A stretch of 64,000 nucleotides of DNA from an uncultured Acidimicrobiales bacterium (GCA_938021675.1 CALIFY010000012.1:36194-100193); one strand, 5' to 3'. Counted from the first letter of the stretch, positions 1 to 8,267 are shown. Numbers and translations are program-made. The notes: generated by a model not told the origin, from the letters alone.

Positions 1-795
1 CACCAAGGGCCGCCAATCGGAGCCGCGCCCGACCAACGGTTGGAAGCTGACCGGAGAGGGAGCGGCCAAGTCTTCAAGGGCAAGGCCACAAGCGGTATGG
101 ATGCCCCGGGTGTCGTCTACCGCGGTGACGATCAGCAGATTTCGGTTGGGATGGATGACGACGAGCTCACCGTCCAGCCCGGTTTGTTCGAGGTAGTCTC
201 CGCCCAGCATGCGGGCTCCGTCGTAGTCGTCCTCGTTCATCGAGGTGTAGACCCGCGTGTCTTGGGTGGTCCATCCGAGGTCCGGTTCGGCCGCCAGATT
301 TTTGACGGCGATCTCTAGGAGATCGTCGAAGGTGGCGTCCCACTCGTCGAGTTGCAGTTGGTTGACAACCGACATCGTGGTTGGAGCATCCCACAGCAGA
401 ACGCTGACGAGGTCGCCACCAAAGGGTTGGAATGGGATCAGTGGCCGGTTTCGGCCCTCGCTCGACCGAACCTCGTTTTGCAAGTTAGCCAGGCGGGCCG
501 ACTCCAGCATGGACCGGGGTCGGATGCCCGGCCGCAATGGCGTGGTTGTCTCAAGCTGGGACGGAAGGGCTGGCGGAGACACGAGGGCTTGCACGGTTTC
601 GGAGAGCCAGGGTCGACGCTCTTCGACGTCGAGCCGGTTCCACTTTGCTCGGAGGTTACTCAACCCGACGATGACACTCCCGATTTGTACGGTGTCGTTA
701 TCGATCTCCTTGATGACCGTGCCGGGCTTGGCCGCTGCGGCGATTTGACGCCGGACCTCAGCATCGAAGCTTCGCTTATTACGGAACAGTCCCAC
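1..795 (-). CDS. Partial uncharacterised protein (possibly DUF1444-like), 3' end outside window
   Basis: The reverse strand is open in one frame from a GTG at 795 to the window edge, giving 265 codons without a stop. The N-terminus begins MGLFRNKRSFDAEVRRQIAA if the GTG is the start; there is no strong ribosome binding site, so the start is uncertain. Codon third positions are GC-rich like the neighbouring real genes, and the overlapping forward frames are not. The middle holds a conserved-looking stretch, PFGGDLVSVLLWDAPTTM, followed by a segment with alternating hydrophobic residues (ELVVIHPNRNLLIVTAV). The arrangement recalls DUF1444 (YtpQ) proteins of unknown function, but this is a weak impression. 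It lies 55 bp downstream of the methylase-like gene on the same strand and may be co-transcribed with it. Confidence 0.6.
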   Translation of the reverse strand, partial: MGLFRNKRSFDAEVRRQIAAAAKPGTVIKEIDNDTVQIGSVIVGLSNLRAKWNRLDVEERRPWLSETVQALVSPPALPSQLETTTPLRPGIRPRSMLESARLANLQNEVRSSEGRNRPLIPFQPFGGDLVSVLLWDAPTTMSVVNQLQLDEWDATFDDLLEIAVKNLAAEPDLGWTTQDTRVYTSMNEDDYDGARMLGGDYLEQTGLDGELVVIHPNRNLLIVTAVDDTRGIHTACGLALEDLAAPSPVSFQPLVGRGSDWRPLV

Positions 796-850
796 ATGAC
801 GAACGGTAGCGGACGAGATGGCGGGTGACAGGGCGCTCGACGGTCGTTTT

Positions 851-1987
851 TTATTGGGGGGTTGGAGCGGAATCGGTGTTTGGTGCACGTTGTCGCTGCA
901 CAGCCACCAGTACATCACGCTCGATGGTGGCGTCGACGGTGTGAGCCATCGAGAATCCCGGGGGTGGTTCCACCAGGTCGAATCCGGCATCGGCTACCGT
1001 CGCCGCCACTTCGGTCCTGTCCGCTCGTCGGGTGTTCCAGGCGAAGCACAAACCGCCACCCGGTCGTAGCCAGCGATGCCAGGTCGGCAAGGCCCGTCGA
1101 AGGAGCGCGATCGTGTCATCGTCGGGCCGTGGAGGACTACCGGCACCCCCTCGGCCGCCCCGGTGGTGAATGCCGTACGGGAGATCGGTGACGATGGCGT
1201 CGATCGATCGTCGACCGATCGAGGCAACCCGAGCCGTGCCGTCCGCGGTGAACGTCTCGACCCGTTGGCTGTGGCCGGCCTTGAACGCGGTTCGGCTGGT
1301 GGCGACCCGAAGCGTGGTGTGCCGGTCCTCGGCGTTTCCCCGGCGGTGAGTCGAGGCTTTGTGGGGAAGGCGAGCCCGTTTTGCCCAGGTCTGAATGAAC
1401 CGTGCGTGTTCATCGAGGGCGCCGCCATCGATCTCGATCCCCAAGGCGTCGAGCCCATAGGCCAGCGCCCAGTTGAGGGTGGTACCCCGGCCGCACATCG
1501 GATCCAGAACGACCGGTCGGCTGGTGGCCTCGGCGTCGAAGCTCAACGGAAACCCGGCGGTTGCCAGCGCCAGGTTGAGCATGGCCCTGGTCAGCCGCTC
1601 GTTCGTCTTCCCCCGGTATCGCTGGGTCGTGACGAGGTCGGTTTCGTAGTGGAGTTGTTGTTCGAGCTCTACCGGGCGGATCAGGCCGTCTCCGGCCGCG
1701 GCGAATAGGGCAGAGGAGGCAGCGAGCTGGCCTAGCACGCCTGTGAGCTGGTCGGTGACTTGGCTGTTGAGGTCGCTGTTAAGGTCGCTGTTGAGTTCGC
1801 TGGCCGATTGGCCGCTGACCGGGAAGCGGAGCATGGTGGCTCGGCTCTGGGTGGTGACCTCGATTGGACCAATGCGATTTGGGATGAGCGTGTCGGCCAC
1901 CAGCCGAAGCTCGGTCGCCGCCAGTGGCCCAAGCGAGCCGGTGAACACCCGGTTCAGATCGGTCTCTAGGTACAGCCGGTACTCCAC
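851..1987 (-). CDS. Trm11/UPF0020-like SAM-dependent RNA methyltransferase
   Basis: This 378-residue protein has the signature of the UPF0020/TRM11 group of RNA N2-guanine methylases. The SAM-binding motif DPMCGRGTTL lies in the middle (about residue 165), followed by an acidic GIEID motif and the catalytic-type motif DLPYG near residue 275. No clear THUMP domain is visible in the first 130 residues, so the RNA target cannot be named. GTG at 1987 is the first usable start: the frame stays open upstream to a TAA near 2140 but contains no ATG, GTG or TTG. Residues about 63-76 are a small tandem repeat (ELNSDLNSDLNSQ) from an 18-bp-period DNA repeat near 1760-1803. The gene is divergent from rex. 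The family assignment is sound; the substrate is inference. Confidence 0.8.
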   Translation of the reverse strand: MEYRLYLETDLNRVFTGSLGPLAATELRLVADTLIPNRIGPIEVTTQSRATMLRFPVSGQSASELNSDLNSDLNSQVTDQLTGVLGQLAASSALFAAAGDGLIRPVELEQQLHYETDLVTTQRYRGKTNERLTRAMLNLALATAGFPLSFDAEATSRPVVLDPMCGRGTTLNWALAYGLDALGIEIDGGALDEHARFIQTWAKRARLPHKASTHRRGNAEDRHTTLRVATSRTAFKAGHSQRVETFTADGTARVASIGRRSIDAIVTDLPYGIHHRGGRGGAGSPPRPDDDTIALLRRALPTWHRWLRPGGGLCFAWNTRRADRTEVAATVADAGFDLVEPPPGFSMAHTVDATIERDVLVAVQRQRAPNTDSAPTPQ

Positions 1988-2156
1988 CTCATCGGTGGTG
2001 GGAGCGGCATCTGTGGTGTCGGAGTCGGAGTCGTTCTCGATGCATGCAGCATACGAATGGGGGCAGCGATCGGTGTTGCCGACGAGCGGGGTCTTTGTTG
2101 CCTCGGCCCGTCGCCGCTGCTGTTGCTCGTGTAGTAGTTGTTAACAGATTGTGCAT

Positions 2157-2185
2157 TTGTGAGTGCGGCGACCGATCCGTAGGGT
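2157..2185 (+). promoter_or_regulatory. rex promoter, leaderless, with Rex-like half sites
   Basis: A -35 box TTGTGA (2157-2162), a 17-bp spacer and a -10 box TAGGGT (2180-2185) stand 6 nt before the rex ATG, which suggests a leaderless transcript. The GGGAGG immediately before the ATG abuts the start and is too close to act as a normal ribosome site. Half sites resembling the Rex operator arm TTGTGAA occur at 2138 (TTGTTAA), 2149 (TTGTGCA) and 2157 (TTGTGAG), so autoregulation is possible, but no good inverted repeat is formed. Confidence 0.5.
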
Positions 2186-2191
2186 GGGAGG

Positions 2192-2857
2192 ATGGCCGAT
2201 CAGCCGATTTCGGAAGCTACCGTCGGCCGGCTCCCCGACTACCTGCGCACCCTGGTTGAACTGGCCGGAGATGATGTCGCCGGTGTTTCGTCAAAGCATC
2301 TCGCCACCCAAGTCGGAGTGAACTCCGCCACCTTACGTCGAGATTTAAGCGCCCTCGGCATCACCGGAACCCGCGGAGTGGGCTACGACGTCAAGTACCT
2401 GTTGTTCGAGATCAGCCGTGTCCTCGGTGTGCACCAGGAGTGGCGGGTGGCCGTGGTCGGAGCGGGCAATCTCGGCCAAGCCTTGGTCAACTACGACGGT
2501 CTTACCCAACGGGGATTCCCAATCGTGGTGCTCTTCGATAACGATGAGTCAAAGGTGGGATCCATCATGGGTGGCATCGTCGTCCACCACGTCGACCATA
2601 TGGCTGAGCTCGTTTCCGAACTCGGTGTGAACGTGGGGATCATCGCCACCGCCGCCGAGGCGGCGCAGTCGATAGCCGACGCGTTCGTCGAGGCCAAAAT
2701 TGTCTCGCTTCTCGATTTCACCGCCGGTCCACTGGCCGTACCCGACCACGTCGTCGTCCGGCGAGTGGACCTGGCGACCGAGCTTCAGATCCTTAGCTTC
2801 TACCAGCAGCGCGACACCGCGGTGTCGGGCGGCACCGGCGTGCCTCTCGGGGCATAA
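2192..2857 (+). CDS. rex: Redox-sensing transcriptional repressor Rex
   Basis: Rex senses the NADH/NAD+ ratio and releases its operators when NADH rises, derepressing respiratory and fermentative genes. The 221-residue protein shows the expected two parts: an N-terminal winged helix (residues about 5-75, with SSKHLATQVGVNSATLRRDL as recognition region and the Rex-typical GVGYDV after it) and a Rossmann NAD(H) domain (VAVVGAGNLGQALVNY near residue 87, then VLFDNDESKVG). The C-terminal helix that swaps in the dimer is present (ATELQILSFYQQR). In Streptomyces rex is the first gene of rex-hemACD; here hemC-D-B follow, but only after an opposite-strand hydratase gene and without hemA. A near-consensus Rex operator lies about 7 kb away before the bc-complex operon. 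Confidence 0.97.
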   Translation: MADQPISEATVGRLPDYLRTLVELAGDDVAGVSSKHLATQVGVNSATLRRDLSALGITGTRGVGYDVKYLLFEISRVLGVHQEWRVAVVGAGNLGQALVNYDGLTQRGFPIVVLFDNDESKVGSIMGGIVVHHVDHMAELVSELGVNVGIIATAAEAAQSIADAFVEAKIVSLLDFTAGPLAVPDHVVVRRVDLATELQILSFYQQRDTAVSGGTGVPLGA

Positions 2858-2898
2858 ATTGGCTGGTGGGGCCTGAACTGGTGGGGAGAAACGAATTG

Positions 2899-3372
2899 TT
2901 AGGCGAACACCAATCGAGCGATCCAGTCGGCGACGAGGGCCGGCTTGTCTTGACCTTCGATCTCGATCGTCATGGTGCGGACCTGGTCGACGGCGTTGTC
3001 CTTGAGGGTCACCTCTATGGTCTTCGCCGTGGCCCGGATCCGAGAACCGACGGGAACGGGAGAGATGAATCGCACCTTGTTGAACCCGTAGTTGACGCCC
3101 ATCAAGAGCCCATCGAACGCTGGCAGGTCGTCGGGGATCGTCGTCTGCAGGTGAACGAGCAACGACAGGGTCAAAAACCCATGGGCGATTGGACCACCGA
3201 AGGGGGTTTGGGCCGCCCGTTCCGGGTCGACGTGAATGAATTGGTGGTCCAGGGTGGCGTCGGCGAAGTCGTTGACTCGGTCTTGAGTCACCTCGAACCA
3301 CTCACCGACCGCCGCCTCTTTGCCGATCTGGACCGTCATCGCCTCGTGGGCACTCGTTGCGTTATCGCTCAT
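2899..3372 (-). CDS. MaoC-family (R)-specific enoyl-CoA hydratase
   Basis: A 157-residue single hot-dog-fold protein of the MaoC-like dehydratase family, which hydrates trans-2-enoyl-CoA to (R)-3-hydroxyacyl-CoA. The hydratase 2 motif is clear: DHQFIHVDPERA (about residues 42-53), followed by FGGPIAHGFLTLSL. It resembles the mycobacterial Rv0130-type stand-alone enzymes in length and motif. The gene is inserted on the opposite strand between rex and hemC, the place where hemA would stand in a Streptomyces-like cluster. Its start ATG has a candidate -10 (CACAAT) 7 nt upstream, suggesting another leaderless message. The physiological substrate is unknown. Confidence 0.9.
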   Translation of the reverse strand: MSDNATSAHEAMTVQIGKEAAVGEWFEVTQDRVNDFADATLDHQFIHVDPERAAQTPFGGPIAHGFLTLSLLVHLQTTIPDDLPAFDGLLMGVNYGFNKVRFISPVPVGSRIRATAKTIEVTLKDNAVDQVRTMTIEIEGQDKPALVADWIARLVFA

Positions 3373-3379
3373 ACGGGCA

Positions 3380-3407
3380 ATTGTGACAGGTTGACCCCAA
3401 TGGACAA
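3380..3407 (-). promoter_or_regulatory. Candidate promoter of the MaoC hydratase gene
   Basis: On the reverse strand TTGTCC (3402-3407), a 16-bp spacer and CACAAT (3380-3385) precede the ATG by 7 nt. The spacing fits a sigma-70-type promoter giving a leaderless or near-leaderless transcript. No mapping data, so this is a pattern call. Confidence 0.35.
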
Positions 3408-3461
3408 ACCCGAGTCAGCCGGCCTCTCATCGAGACGGTTATCCTCCAAGGGAACGCTCCT

Positions 3462-4376
3462 ATGAAACTCAGGATTGCTACCCGCTCCAGCCCCCTCGCT
3501 CGTTGGCAGGCTGAACACGTTGCTCGGCTGCTCCGGGTCGTCGAACCGACGCTCGACATCGAGTACGTGACGGCGGCGACGCTGGGCGATCGACGGCTTG
3601 ACCTTTCGATCGTCGAACTCGGCGGCAAGGGTGCGTTCTCGAAAGAAATTCAGCAGCTGGTACTGGCCGGGCACGCCGATGTGGCTGTCCACTCGGCAAA
3701 GGACCTTCAAGCTCTCACCCCGGTAGGCCTCGTCATCTCCGCCTTTGTCGAGCGTGGAGACCCCAGAGACGCCCTCGTCGGGGCTCGGCTTGTCGACCTC
3801 CCGGCCGGAGCGTCTGTGGCGACCGGCTCGAACCGTCGCGGCGTGCTCCTCCTCGATCAACGACCCGATTTGGAACTGCGCGACCTGCGAGGAAATATAC
3901 AAACCCGCTTGGCTCAGAGCGGCCGAAACGGTGTCGACGCGGTGGTCGTTGCCGCCGTCGCCCTCGAACGCCTGTCCCTCCAGCCCGAGGTGGTCGACAT
4001 TCTGGACCCGACGACGTTTGTGCCCCAGGTCGGACAGGGAGCGTTGGCGGTAGAGGCCAGAGAGGACGACGACTCGGTACGCCACCTTCTGGCCACGATC
4101 AACCACCACCTGACCGCTACCGCCGTCGGCGCCGAGCGGTCATTCCTGGCCGAGCTCGGTGGCGATTGCAACCTCCCGGCCGGCGCACACGCCACCGTGA
4201 ACGGCGATGCAGTGGAGATTCGCGGCGTGTTGGCCCCCGATGCGGGAACCGTCGGACGACGTGGAGCGGCGCCGACCGGGCTTCATCGTGCGATTGAGTC
4301 TGGCTCGGCTTCCGCCGACCCTGGCCGGGTCTTGGCTCGCCGCCTCCGCAAGGCGGTCGAAACCGCCGCCGCTTGA
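3462..4376 (+). CDS. hemC: Hydroxymethylbilane synthase (porphobilinogen deaminase)
   Basis: HemC joins four porphobilinogen units to hydroxymethylbilane in the cytosol, the third step of tetrapyrrole synthesis. The 304-residue protein begins with the family hallmark LRIATRSSPLARWQAEHV, carries HSAKDLQ in domain 1 (about residues 76-82) and the cofactor-attachment cysteine in LGGDCNLPAGA (about residue 236), where many homologues have GGGC. The start is supported by AAGGGA 8 nt upstream. Its stop overlaps the hemD start by 4 bp (TTGA), and hemD in turn overlaps hemB, so the three form a tightly coupled operon. Length and motifs are normal. hemA and hemL, needed for the usual C5 route in actinobacteria, are not in the window. 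Confidence 0.97.
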   Translation: MKLRIATRSSPLARWQAEHVARLLRVVEPTLDIEYVTAATLGDRRLDLSIVELGGKGAFSKEIQQLVLAGHADVAVHSAKDLQALTPVGLVISAFVERGDPRDALVGARLVDLPAGASVATGSNRRGVLLLDQRPDLELRDLRGNIQTRLAQSGRNGVDAVVVAAVALERLSLQPEVVDILDPTTFVPQVGQGALAVEAREDDDSVRHLLATINHHLTATAVGAERSFLAELGGDCNLPAGAHATVNGDAVEIRGVLAPDAGTVGRRGAAPTGLHRAIESGSASADPGRVLARRLRKAVETAAA

Positions 4377-5158
4377 CTGGAACCGTGAGCTGGCCGCTTT
4401 CGGGGCGAACCATTCTTCTCACTCGCGTGCCAGCCGAGAATGCCCCGTTGGCTGCAGAACTGGCGACGTTGGGTGCCCAGGTCGTTGAACTGCCGCTTCT
4501 CAAGGTCGTTCCACCGGCCGATGACGGAGCGGCGCTGAGCGCCGCTGTGGCCAAGTTATCCGACTACGCCTTCGTGGTCTTTACCTCGGCCAACGGAGTA
4601 CGTGCATTCGTCGACGCCCGGGAAATCCCCGGCGAGAGTTGGCCAACCGATCTTTCGGTTGTCGCCGTCGGACCGGCCACCGCGGCCGCCGCCACCGCGG
4701 CGGGCCTGGCGGTCGATGTGATGGCGTCGACCGCCACCGCTGCGGCGTTGACCGACGCCCTGCCAGCCGCCGGCGACGACGCCTCCCGAGTGTTGGCCCC
4801 CCTCGCCGAGCAGGCTTCTCCGACGGTCGTCGATGGTTTGACAGCGAAGGGGTATGCCGTCGATCGGGTCACGGCATACCAGACCGTGTCGCCACCTCTG
4901 CCGGACAAGCTCCCGGCGGTTGATGCCATCGCTCTGTTCGCCCCATCGGCCGTCGACCGTTTCGTCGATCGCTACGGGGTTGGCGCATTGCCTCCGGTGG
5001 TCGTGGCCATCGGTCCGTCGACGATGACCCGGCTGGCCGATCTTGGCGTTGGCGGAGCGGCCGAAGCTACTCCTCACACCTCGGCCGGCGTGTTGGACAT
5101 GTTGGTGTTCACACTTCAGCGGTCACCAGAACAGGGCCGCTCTACCATGGGCGGGTGA
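4373..5158 (+). CDS. hemD: Uroporphyrinogen-III synthase
   Basis: HemD closes and inverts ring D of hydroxymethylbilane to give uroporphyrinogen III. Sequence identity in this family is always low; the call rests on length (261 residues), the two-lobed Rossmann-like pattern, the characteristic segments GRTILLTRVPAENAPLAAEL at the N-terminus, VFTSANGVRAF (about residues 64-74) and ALFAPSAVDRFVDRYG near residue 185, and on position between hemC and hemB. The start chosen is the TTG overlapping the hemC stop; a GTG four codons later is an alternative. It is a free-standing HemD, without the fused SAM:uroporphyrinogen methyltransferase domain found in some actinobacteria. Confidence 0.92.
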   Translation: MTGTVSWPLSGRTILLTRVPAENAPLAAELATLGAQVVELPLLKVVPPADDGAALSAAVAKLSDYAFVVFTSANGVRAFVDAREIPGESWPTDLSVVAVGPATAAAATAAGLAVDVMASTATAAALTDALPAAGDDASRVLAPLAEQASPTVVDGLTAKGYAVDRVTAYQTVSPPLPDKLPAVDAIALFAPSAVDRFVDRYGVGALPPVVVAIGPSTMTRLADLGVGGAAEATPHTSAGVLDMLVFTLQRSPEQGRSTMGG

Positions 5159-6141
5159 ACTTCCCTCAGCGCAGGCTCCGCCGTCTCCGAACAACGCCGA
5201 CCATGCGACGGCTTGTCGCCGAGACCAATCTGACCGTTGACGATTTGATCGCACCGCTGTTCGTGAGGGAAGGAATCGACCAGCCCCAGCCGATCCTGTC
5301 CTTGCCCGGAGTATCCCAGCACAGCATCGACTCCCTACGTCGCGAGGTGGAACGGCTCGCCGCGCTCGGCGTGCCAGCGATCATGCTGTTCGGCGTGCCC
5401 GTCGAGAAAGACGGTGAAGGGTCGCAAGCCTGGAACCCCGAGGGCATCGTCCAAGTGGCCCTTCGCCAACTTCGAGAGGACTTGGGCGACGATGTTGTCT
5501 TGATGGCCGATCTTTGCCTCGATGAATACACCGATCACGGCCACTGCGGTCTCGTCGACGATCGGGGGAGGGTCGACAACGACGCCACCCTCAATCTGTA
5601 TGCCGAGGTGGCGTGCGCCCAAGCCGAGGCGGGGGTCGACGTCGTGGCACCGTCGGGGATGATGGACGGTCAGGTGATGGCCATTCGCGATGCTCTCGAC
5701 GAGGGCGACTGGACAGAGGTTGGAATCCTTGCGTACTCGGCGAAATACGCCAGTGCTTTTTACGGCCCGTTTCGGGATGCGGTCGACGTCACCATCGTCG
5801 GCGGCGGCGATCGTGCCGGCTACCAACAGGACTGGCGGAACGGGCGAGAGGCGCTTGATGAAATCCGGCTCGATGTGGCGGAGGGGGCCGACATGGTGAT
5901 GGTCAAGCCGGCTGTTGCGTACCTCGACATCGTGGCGAGGGCCAGGATGGAAGTCGACATCCCCATCGCCGCGTATCACGTGAGCGGTGAGTACGCGATG
6001 CTGAAAGCGGCCGCTCAGAACGGTTGGATCGACGGTGACGCGGCGGCGCTTGAAGTGTTGACCTCGATCAAACGAGCGGGTGCCGACATGATCTTGACCT
6101 ACCTCGCCTCGGAGGTCGCCGAGGTTCTTGCCGCCCGTTGA
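5155..6141 (+). CDS. hemB: Delta-aminolevulinic acid dehydratase (porphobilinogen synthase)
   Basis: HemB condenses two 5-aminolevulinate molecules to porphobilinogen. The 328-residue protein has both active-site lysines, in AYSAKYASAFYGPFRDA (Lys about 198) and MVKPAVAYLDI (Lys about 251). The metal-site segment DLCLDEYTDHGHCG has Asp in place of the second of the three zinc cysteines (human DVCLCPYTSHGHCG), so it belongs to the variants not using the full three-Cys zinc site, probably Mg-dependent. It starts at a GTG that overlaps the hemD stop by 4 bp, implying translational coupling. Its 3' end overlaps the convergent phosphotransferase gene by 43 bp. Confidence 0.97.
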   Translation: MNFPQRRLRRLRTTPTMRRLVAETNLTVDDLIAPLFVREGIDQPQPILSLPGVSQHSIDSLRREVERLAALGVPAIMLFGVPVEKDGEGSQAWNPEGIVQVALRQLREDLGDDVVLMADLCLDEYTDHGHCGLVDDRGRVDNDATLNLYAEVACAQAEAGVDVVAPSGMMDGQVMAIRDALDEGDWTEVGILAYSAKYASAFYGPFRDAVDVTIVGGGDRAGYQQDWRNGREALDEIRLDVAEGADMVMVKPAVAYLDIVARARMEVDIPIAAYHVSGEYAMLKAAAQNGWIDGDAAALEVLTSIKRAGADMILTYLASEVAEVLAAR

Positions 6142-7148
6142 CGCCCAGGCCGGGTATCGGCCGTATTGCCGGTGGGATTGCCGGTGGGATTGCCTGCCCC
6201 CGACCCCCGAGATCCCCGGTCGTCTTCGAGGACCGTCACGAGTGTCGTTCGTCCGATCTGGTGCATCGTCGGGTTGTCCGATGAATTGGCCAGTATCGCC
6301 AGCGAAAGCGTCACAGCCCATGCTCGTGCCCTCGCCCAGGTGTCGTCGTCGATCGGGTTGTGGTCGTTGGCCGCAGCTCTGCGGAACAGGTGGCGTTCGT
6401 GGTGATCGAACAGCGCCCACGCCACACCGAGATCGCATGCTGGGTCGCCGGTCGTGATGTCTCCGAAATCGATCACCGCCGCCAAGTGACCGCGGTGACC
6501 GAGCAGGTTGAGTGGGTGGGTATCGCCATGAAGCCAAAGCGGCGGACCAGACCAGGCCGGTAGGGCCGCCGCCTGTCGCCAGATGTGCCGCAGCCGTGCC
6601 GAGTCGGACGCCGTGGGGTCGTCGGGAAGGAAGTCGACTAGCCGGTGTAGCCGGGCCTCGGTCAACTCCGACTTTTCGGCGAGCGGCACGCCGCGGTGGG
6701 GGTTTCGGGGCGCCTCTGGAGGTCCCGGCCGGTGAAGGGCGGCGAAGAAGGCCCCGAGTTCGGTGGCCAACATGGGATACTGTGCTGCCGGTTCGCCCGA
6801 CGACCGGCCCGTCAGGGGGCGCCCGGCGACGTAGGGAACCACGGTCCACGACCACGGGTAGCCACAGCCCGGTGTGCCGACCCGGACCGGTGTGGGGACG
6901 GGAACCGGGAGGGTCGGCGCCAACGCCGGCAACCATCGTTGCTCGTTGACGATCAAGGCGGCCGCCGCCGTCCGCCGGGGCAGTCGGACGGCCAGGTCAT
7001 CGCCTAGTCGAAACGTCGCGTTATCCCAACCGTTGACCGGTTCGGCGATGGGCAGCTCGGCCAGATCGGGGTGCTGGGCCGCGAGGAGCCGGCGGACGAC
7101 GTCGGCTGTGGCATCGATCTCCGCCGCCGGCATTCGAGATGCTGACAT
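6099..7148 (-). CDS. Aminoglycoside phosphotransferase (APH) family protein
   Basis: A kinase-fold protein of 349 residues. The catalytic loop LWLHGDTHPLNLL (about residues 205-217) and the metal-binding motif VIDFGDITTGDPACDLG just after it are those of the APH/choline kinase family (Brenner motif HxDxxxxN and the following D). The N-lobe contains the nucleotide-binding strands (NATFRLGDDLAVRLPRR). Such proteins are common in actinobacterial chromosomes; many act on small metabolites, not antibiotics, so a resistance role should not be assumed. The last 45 residues are a low-complexity tail with tandem GNPT units, from a 12-bp DNA repeat near 6168-6191. That tail overlaps the hemB 3' end. 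Confidence 0.85.
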   Translation of the reverse strand: MSASRMPAAEIDATADVVRRLLAAQHPDLAELPIAEPVNGWDNATFRLGDDLAVRLPRRTAAAALIVNEQRWLPALAPTLPVPVPTPVRVGTPGCGYPWSWTVVPYVAGRPLTGRSSGEPAAQYPMLATELGAFFAALHRPGPPEAPRNPHRGVPLAEKSELTEARLHRLVDFLPDDPTASDSARLRHIWRQAAALPAWSGPPLWLHGDTHPLNLLGHRGHLAAVIDFGDITTGDPACDLGVAWALFDHHERHLFRRAAANDHNPIDDDTWARARAWAVTLSLAILANSSDNPTMHQIGRTTLVTVLEDDRGSRGSGAGNPTGNPTGNTADTRPGRQRAARTSATSEAR

Positions 7149-7254
7149 GCCACGAGGCTAGCTGCTGGCCTTTGGCCAAGGCGTGAGATCGAGCGACCGG
7201 CATGGTGGAGGGGCGACCCACGCTCAGATCACAATCGGATACGATCGAGGATTC

Positions 7255-8235
7255 ATGCAAAACCCGATGGGTCGGCGCTCCCGCTCGCTCTTGTACGTTG
7301 TCGCCGTTGTCATCGGGTTCGGTCTGTTGGTTGGTATCGCATTGGCGATCGGCAGCGTGACCGGGCGCTCTCAGCAGGCTGACGACGGATCGGTGACGAT
7401 CGGTACCGACGCTGGGCCGACGGTCGGTGGTGGGGTGGTCAGCGACGGTTCGGGAGAGGTGGGTCAGGCTCCAACCAGATTTGGTGGCGGCGCCGAGAGC
7501 GGATCGAACGACACGGTCACGACCCAGGGGACCGCCACCGGTGAACTCGATGGGGTCCCGCCGGCGGATGCGAACTGTGGCACTACGGCTGGGGTCGGGC
7601 AATCGATCCGTTTCACCACCGGCGAGGTCTCGTCTACGGTCGAAGACGTACTCGGCGATGGTGAACGGAAACCGTACACCTTGGAGGTCGCGGAAGGTCA
7701 GGTCCTTACCGTTCGAGCATCGGCCGGCGCAGGCGACGTAACGGTGTCGGTCGTCGACCCCGATGGCCTGGTCGTTGCCGATGGGGTGACCGAGGTCGTC
7801 GAGACGACCGTACCGGGGGTGTATCAAATCTGCGTTGGTGCCGGCCGACGGGCCACCGATTACTCGCTCGTCGTTTCGGTCGTCGACGAACAGTCGGATC
7901 CGATCGAGGCAGCGTGGTGCGGGGCGACGGTACACGATCGGGGAGAGATCCGGTTCGCCGCTGGTGCTGTCTCCGACATCTTTTCAGGCAACGCGGTGCG
8001 AGGTGAACACGAGCTCTATCGAATCGGGGCGCTCGTTGGTCAAACGATGACCGTCGTTGTGAACTCGGCAGAAGACGACGTGGTGTTCGCTCTCCAGAGT
8101 CCAACCGGCGAGATACTCGTCGATGACATGAACTTTTTCGAGAGTCCGTTGTTGAACGACGGCGACTACGCCATCTGCGTTGAGGCCAGCGGTGGCGATA
8201 CTCGCTACACCGCCGAGGTCATCATCGTCGATTGA
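7255..8235 (+). CDS. Membrane-anchored exported protein with two PPC-like domains
   Basis: I chose the ATG at 7255 because it gives a clean signal anchor (RSRSLLYVVAVVIGFGLL) and has GAGGA 5 nt before it; the frame is open further upstream but those residues do not look coding. The 326-residue product has a Thr/Gly/Asp-rich linker and then two related beta-sandwich repeats of about 100 residues. Each begins with a short Cys motif (ANCGTT and AWCGAT), has a T(L/M)TV-type strand (VLTVRASAGAGDVTVSVVDP; MTVVVNSAEDDVVFALQSP) and ends with Y(Q/A)ICV. They resemble bacterial pre-peptidase C-terminal (PPC) domains, here without a peptidase. The function is unknown; it is probably an extracytoplasmic binding or structural protein. 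A strong hairpin follows the stop. Confidence 0.7.
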   Translation: MQNPMGRRSRSLLYVVAVVIGFGLLVGIALAIGSVTGRSQQADDGSVTIGTDAGPTVGGGVVSDGSGEVGQAPTRFGGGAESGSNDTVTTQGTATGELDGVPPADANCGTTAGVGQSIRFTTGEVSSTVEDVLGDGERKPYTLEVAEGQVLTVRASAGAGDVTVSVVDPDGLVVADGVTEVVETTVPGVYQICVGAGRRATDYSLVVSVVDEQSDPIEAAWCGATVHDRGEIRFAAGAVSDIFSGNAVRGEHELYRIGALVGQTMTVVVNSAEDDVVFALQSPTGEILVDDMNFFESPLLNDGDYAICVEASGGDTRYTAEVIIVD

Positions 8236-8241
8236 TCAAGG

Positions 8242-8267
8242 CGACCGACGACGTTCGTCGCCGGTCG
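8242..8267. terminator. Hairpin between two convergent genes
   Basis: Twelve-bp arms (8242-8253 and 8256-8267) with one mismatch and a 2-nt loop lie 7 nt after the stop of the PPC-like gene and 54 nt past the stop of the convergent cytochrome gene. There is no T-run, as is usual in high-GC actinobacteria. It is a plausible bidirectional terminator. Confidence 0.55.

Noticed and set aside
1988..2140. Upstream continuation of the methylase-like reading frame
   Set aside because: The frame is open and the translation looks plausible (KTPLVGNTDRCPHSYAAC), but there is no ATG, GTG or TTG between the TAA near 2140 and the GTG at 1987.
3381..3398. Possible Rex operator between the MaoC gene and hemC
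   Set aside because: TTGTGACAGGTTGACCCC has one good arm, but the second arm matches the consensus at only two of seven positions.
5335..6936. 533-codon reverse-strand open frame across hemB and the APH-like gene
   Set aside because: It lies antisense to hemB and out of frame with the APH gene; the translation is Arg/Gly/Asp-rich without motifs. It is a GC-rich shadow frame.
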